Shown: one piece after another, positions 6,049 through 9,344 of the stretch
How the letters are laid out: every line of letters begins with the position of its first letter
How positions within the stretch are numbered: position 1 is the stretch's first letter
NCBI GenBank assembly: GCA_000432655.1
Contig: HF986346.1
Coordinates: 6,936-16,279, forward strand
Reading direction: 5' to 3'
DNA from: Bacteroides sp. CAG:1060
GTDB lineage: Bacteria; Bacteroidota; Bacteroidia; Bacteroidales; UBA932
DNA: 9,344 nt
Notes under the pieces: model-generated
The model's input: the letters and a program-made list of their open reading frames with translations, nothing else
What the model was told of the DNA's origin: nothing
Databases searched by the model: none
Translations under genes and position numbers: made by a program

Positions 6049-7830
6049 ATGTCAAAAGAGATTAAATTTTCTCTCGTTTATAGAGATATGTGGCAGTCCT
6101 CCGGCAAATATCAGCCGAGGGTGGACCAACTTGTCAGGGTTGCGCCTGCGATTATAGATATGGGGTGCTTCGATCGTGTGGAGACCAATGGCGGTGCGTT
6201 TGAGCAGGTTAACCTTCTTTATGGTGAGAACCCTAATGTGTCCGTGCGTAAATGGACGGCACCTTTCCATAAGGTAGGCATTCAGACGCACATGCTTGAA
6301 AGAGGTCTTAATGGATTGAGAATGAATCCTGTTCCTGCTGATGTTCGCGAACTTATGTTCAAGGTCAAGAAAGCTCAGGGAACGGATATCTCCCGCTCTT
6401 TCTGCGGTCTCAATGATCCGCGAAACCTCAAGCTCTCAATAGAGTTCGCGAAGAAAGCGGGCATGATTTCCCAGGCTGCGCTTTCCATTACCAACTCTCC
6501 GATACACACCGTGGAGTACTATATGAGTCTTGTTGACAAACTTGCGGAGTTCGGTGCGGACGAGATTTGTCTTAAGGACATGGCCGGTATAGGCCGTCCG
6601 ACGTTCCTTGCCGAGCTTACCAAGCGCATCAAGACCAAATATCCTAAGTTAATCGTTCAGTACCATGGACACAGCGGTCCGGGATTCTCTCCTGCTTCAA
6701 TGCTGGAGGTGGCCCGTGCCGGAGCGGATTATATTGATGTGGCTGTGGAGCCGCTTTCATGGGGAAAGGTTCATCCGGACGTGATCACCATCCAGCAGAT
6801 GCTCAAGGCTGACGGGTTCCTTGTAAAGGACGTCAATATGGACGCCTATATGGAGGTTCGTTCTCTGACGCAGGAGTTTATCGATGACTTCCTGGGTTAC
6901 TGGATCAATCCGAGCAACGCCAAGATGACCTCTCTGCTTGTAGGTTGCGGTCTTCCTGGTGGAATGATGGGCTCAATGATGGCCGATCTCAAAGGATTCA
7001 AAGCGGCTATCAATGCTTCTGAACGCGCCAACGGCAAGCCTGAAAGTACGCTCGACGCCCTTATGGTCAAGCTGTTCAAGGAAGTGGAATATGTATGGCC
7101 ACGCCTTGGCTATCCTCCACTCGTAACTCCGTTCAGCCAGTATGTCAAGAATACCGCACTTATGAATCTGCTTGCCCTCAGCCAGAACAAGCCTCGTTTC
7201 AGCACTATCGACAAGGATACCTGGGGAATGATACTTGGAAAGATGGGCAAACTCCCTGGCAAACTTGCTCCGGAGATTGTATCTCTGGCCAAGGAGAAGG
7301 GAATGGAGTTCTATACCGGAAATCCTCAGGACGAGTATCCTGATGAGCTTCCTAAGTTCCGTCAGATGATGAAGGATGAAGGATGGGATTGCGGTCAGGA
7401 TGATGAGGAACTCTTCGAACTTGCCATGCACGAAAGACAGTATCGCGACTACAAGAGCGGAATTGCCAAGGATAGATTCAATAAGGAACTGGCGGAACTC
7501 AAGGCAAAGGCCGGTGCTCCGATAGTAGTCACCCGTCCGGTAGTGGAAATGCCGGAATTTGATATAGACGAATATGTCAAGAAATTCCCTAAGGCACGTC
7601 CGGTTCAGGCACCTGTGAAAGGAAAGATGCTCTGGCAGATAGATGTCATTGATGATTCAAAGGCTCCTGTGGCAGGTACTCCTGTCAAGGCCGGCAAGGT
7701 TTGCGGATATGTCCAGACATATTATGGCAATGAGGAGGTGATTCCTGCTGTGGATGGCCGGATTGTGGCTGTTACCGCTCCGCAGGGAAAGGATGTTGTA
7801 AAGGGAGAAATAGTGGCGTTTGTAGAATAA
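6049..7830 (+). CDS. Biotin-dependent-type carboxyltransferase (oxaloacetate decarboxylase alpha / pyruvate carboxylase B-like) with lysine-less biotinyl domain
   Basis: The 593-residue protein matches the carboxyltransferase subunit family that moves CO2 between a 2-oxo acid and a biotin carrier (OadA, PycB, transcarboxylase 5S). The catalytic TIM barrel is intact: YRDMWQSSGKY at 11-21 with the metal-binding Asp13, Lys176 in CLKDMAG, and the metal ligands His206 and His208 in YHGHSGPG. PGGMMGS at 303-309 and YPPLVTPFSQYV at 355-366 mark the conserved carboxylase domain that follows. A linker (about 480-520) leads to a C-terminal biotinyl/lipoyl-like fold at about 521-593, with VIPAVDGRIVAV and GKDVVKGEIVAF as its beta-hairpins. 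Where the AMKM biotin site should be, the sequence reads VQTYYGNEE (555-563), so Tyr559 replaces the acceptor lysine. The protein therefore cannot carry biotin on this domain and would need a separate carrier. Neither sodium-pump subunits nor a biotin carrier are in the window. Which oxo acid it uses is open. It is the first gene of the operon with the two genes below. Confidence 0.88.
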   Translation: MSKEIKFSLVYRDMWQSSGKYQPRVDQLVRVAPAIIDMGCFDRVETNGGAFEQVNLLYGENPNVSVRKWTAPFHKVGIQTHMLERGLNGLRMNPVPADVRELMFKVKKAQGTDISRSFCGLNDPRNLKLSIEFAKKAGMISQAALSITNSPIHTVEYYMSLVDKLAEFGADEICLKDMAGIGRPTFLAELTKRIKTKYPKLIVQYHGHSGPGFSPASMLEVARAGADYIDVAVEPLSWGKVHPDVITIQQMLKADGFLVKDVNMDAYMEVRSLTQEFIDDFLGYWINPSNAKMTSLLVGCGLPGGMMGSMMADLKGFKAAINASERANGKPESTLDALMVKLFKEVEYVWPRLGYPPLVTPFSQYVKNTALMNLLALSQNKPRFSTIDKDTWGMILGKMGKLPGKLAPEIVSLAKEKGMEFYTGNPQDEYPDELPKFRQMMKDEGWDCGQDDEELFELAMHERQYRDYKSGIAKDRFNKELAELKAKAGAPIVVTRPVVEMPEFDIDEYVKKFPKARPVQAPVKGKMLWQIDVIDDSKAPVAGTPVKAGKVCGYVQTYYGNEEVIPAVDGRIVAVTAPQGKDVVKGEIVAFVE

Positions 7831-7837
7831 TGTAATT

Positions 7838-8767
7838 ATGACACACATACAGCTTTCAGCTTTATGCGTATCAGCGTTGTTGCTGCTTTCCTGCAGCAGC
7901 GGCGCTGATTCGCCTTATACGGTCAGCAAGGTTGACCGTGGCATTTACAGGATAGAGGACAGCAATGCGAAGAATCCTGCGGGAGAGACTTTCGATGCGG
8001 AAGGCAACAAGATGCATTTCAACAACTGCTCGGACATGTATCTTCTGAAAGGGTCGGACAGCGCTCTTTTGATAGATTTGTCCAATGATATCAAATGGGC
8101 GGACGATGCGGACAAGTATCTGCGTGATATTGTACACAAGCTTTCCGGAGGCAAGCCTCTTACCATTACGTTTACGCACAATCACGGTGACCATACGGGC
8201 ATGCTTCATGCATTTATTGACGATGCGGATGTGCGCTTTGCCCTTCCGCGTACGGATTTCGGTAAATTAGCGGATCGCGTGCCTGCAGACAGGTCATATA
8301 TTTATGATGAGGGGCATACGTTCTCTCTTGGAGGCATGGAGGTGGAGAGTTTGAAGGTGGCGGGACACACTCCAGGCTCGGTTGTATTCTTCGTAAAGGA
8401 CAAAAATCTTGTATTCACCGGCGATGCCATAGGCTCCGGTCACGGGGTGTGGATTTTCAACAAGGCCGGGTTCGAAGACTATGTACAGGGGTTCACTGCG
8501 TTTCTGACATATCTTGACGAGAATAATATTGATAAGGACAATCTTAGAGTTTTCGGCGGACATTACTGGCAGAGAGACTGGCTTCCGGAACTGGGAGATA
8601 AGGAGATGGGATTTCAATATATATCTGATATGCAGGAGCTTATCGGCCGGATATGCAGCGGAGAGGCAGATAGCGAACCTTCCGGACTTGATATGAAGGC
8701 CGTAGATACATATTATAGATACGGAAGTGCAATCGTAGCCTCCAATCCATCCATTATCAGTAAATAG
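7838..8767 (+). CDS. Metallo-beta-lactamase-fold hydrolase, lipoprotein
   Basis: The 309-residue protein has a lipoprotein signal peptide, residues 1-19, with LLLLSC placing the lipidated cysteine at 19. The mature protein should sit on a membrane facing the periplasm or outside. The MBL metal site is complete: HNHGDH (His114, His116, Asp118, His119), His177 in AGHTPGS, Asp196 in FTGDA, and His242 in FGGHYW, enough for two zinc (or iron) ions. The AGHTPGS form is common in glyoxalase II-like and other general MBL hydrolases rather than a mark of beta-lactamases, so antibiotic resistance should not be assumed. The substrate cannot be read from the sequence. It starts 7 bases after the carboxyltransferase stop with no Shine-Dalgarno, and ends 2 bases before ettA, so all three are probably co-transcribed. 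Confidence 0.9.
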   Translation: MTHIQLSALCVSALLLLSCSSGADSPYTVSKVDRGIYRIEDSNAKNPAGETFDAEGNKMHFNNCSDMYLLKGSDSALLIDLSNDIKWADDADKYLRDIVHKLSGGKPLTITFTHNHGDHTGMLHAFIDDADVRFALPRTDFGKLADRVPADRSYIYDEGHTFSLGGMEVESLKVAGHTPGSVVFFVKDKNLVFTGDAIGSGHGVWIFNKAGFEDYVQGFTAFLTYLDENNIDKDNLRVFGGHYWQRDWLPELGDKEMGFQYISDMQELIGRICSGEADSEPSGLDMKAVDTYYRYGSAIVASNPSIISK

Positions 8768-8769
8768 CA

Positions 8770-9344
8770 ATGGCGGACGAAACAATAATTTTCTCAATGA
8801 ACGGAGTGGGGAAGACCCTTCCGAACAACAATAAAGTAATACTCAAAGACATATATCTGTCGTTTTTCTATGGTGCCAAGATAGGCATAATAGGACTCAA
8901 CGGCTCCGGAAAGTCCACCCTTATGAAAATTATCGCTGGTATTGAGACTCAGTACAGGGGAGAGGTGGTGTGGAGTCCGGGCTACAGTGTAGGGTATCTT
9001 GAGCAGGAGCCACAGCTCGATCCGTCCAAGACGGTTATCGACGTCATTCGCGAAGGTGTGCAGGAGACCATGGACCTCCTCAAAGAGTACGAGGAGGTGA
9101 ACATGAAATTCTGTGAGCCGATGAGCGATGATGAGATGGCTGCTCTTATCGAGCGCCATGGGGAACTGACCGAAAAGATAGATCACTGCAACGGCTGGGA
9201 GGTTGATTCGATGCTCGAAAGAGCGATGGATGCACTCAATTGTCCACCTCCGGATGCTTCTGTCAGCACGCTTTCCGGTGGCGAGCGCCGCAGGGTGGCA
9301 TTGTGCCGTCTGCTGCTTCGTCAGCCTGACGTGCTGCTGTTGGA
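8770..9344 (+). CDS. ettA: Energy-dependent translational throttle protein EttA, N-terminal part (cut by window edge)
   Basis: The open frame runs from ATG 8770 to the window end, 191 codons, about a third of an ABC-F protein of roughly 560 residues. The first ATP-binding cassette is nearly complete: Walker A GLNGSGKST at 42-50, a Q-loop in YLEQEPQL (Gln79), and the ABC signature LSGGERRRVALCRLLL at 168-183, leading into the Walker B strand (DVLLL) where the window stops. The first residues, IFSMNGVGKT, and the signature with RRRVALCRLLL are the EttA version of ABC-F. EttA binds the ribosomal E site and gates the first elongation step according to ATP level. The second cassette lies outside the window, so other ABC-F paralogues are not formally excluded. 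The start is fixed by its position 2 bases after the MBL gene stop. Confidence 0.93.
   Translation, partial: MADETIIFSMNGVGKTLPNNNKVILKDIYLSFFYGAKIGIIGLNGSGKSTLMKIIAGIETQYRGEVVWSPGYSVGYLEQEPQLDPSKTVIDVIREGVQETMDLLKEYEEVNMKFCEPMSDDEMAALIERHGELTEKIDHCNGWEVDSMLERAMDALNCPPPDASVSTLSGGERRRVALCRLLLRQPDVLLL

Noticed and set aside
7838..8767. Beta-lactamase resistance gene
   Set aside because: The AGHTPGS and FTGDA motifs fit general MBL hydrolases; nothing specific to class B beta-lactamases is visible.

Overview
The window looks like chromosomal DNA of a Bacteroidota bacterium, most likely order Bacteroidales. The best evidence is the promoter type. At least seven places carry the Bacteroidota -7 box TAnnTTTG, four of them with a TTTG (or CTTG) box exactly 19 bases upstream, and Shine-Dalgarno sequences are mostly weak or absent. 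The proteins (HisS, SppA, the biotin-dependent-type carboxyltransferase, EttA) also read as Bacteroidales versions. A Rikenellaceae/Alistipes-like origin is possible but is a guess.

Layout. A tRNA-Ser is cut by the left edge (1-33, minus). A minus-strand operon follows, from 2505 down to 137: sppA (membrane signal peptide peptidase), then an exported nitroreductase-family protein whose start overlaps the sppA stop by one base, ending at a strand-specific hairpin terminator. Back-to-back promoters at 2530-2560 separate sppA from plus-strand hisS (2566-3924). Then come an initiator tRNA-fMet (4030-4102) and its terminator.

From about 4140 to 5860 lies an accessory-looking stretch between two convergent tRNA genes. 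It holds a long imperfect inverted repeat, an AT-rich gene for a 382-residue protein with a C-terminal GIY-YIG (T5orf172/MUG113-like) domain and an unrecognised N-terminal part, and a decayed tandem array of about nine 40-42 bp units (5440-5807). The array ends at the terminator of a minus-strand tRNA-His (5868-5941).

On the right, a plus-strand operon runs from 6049 out of the window: a carboxyltransferase of the oxaloacetate decarboxylase alpha / pyruvate carboxylase B type whose C-terminal biotinyl domain has lost its biotin-accepting lysine, a metallo-beta-lactamase-fold lipoprotein, and the start of ettA (ABC-F translation factor, cut by the right edge).

Most of the window is ordinary housekeeping sequence. 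The parts most worth a second look are the lysine-less biotinyl domain, the GIY-YIG gene with its inverted repeat, the minisatellite-like array, and the exported nitroreductase coupled to SppA. I see no CRISPR array, transposase, integrase or convincing multi-gene defence system.
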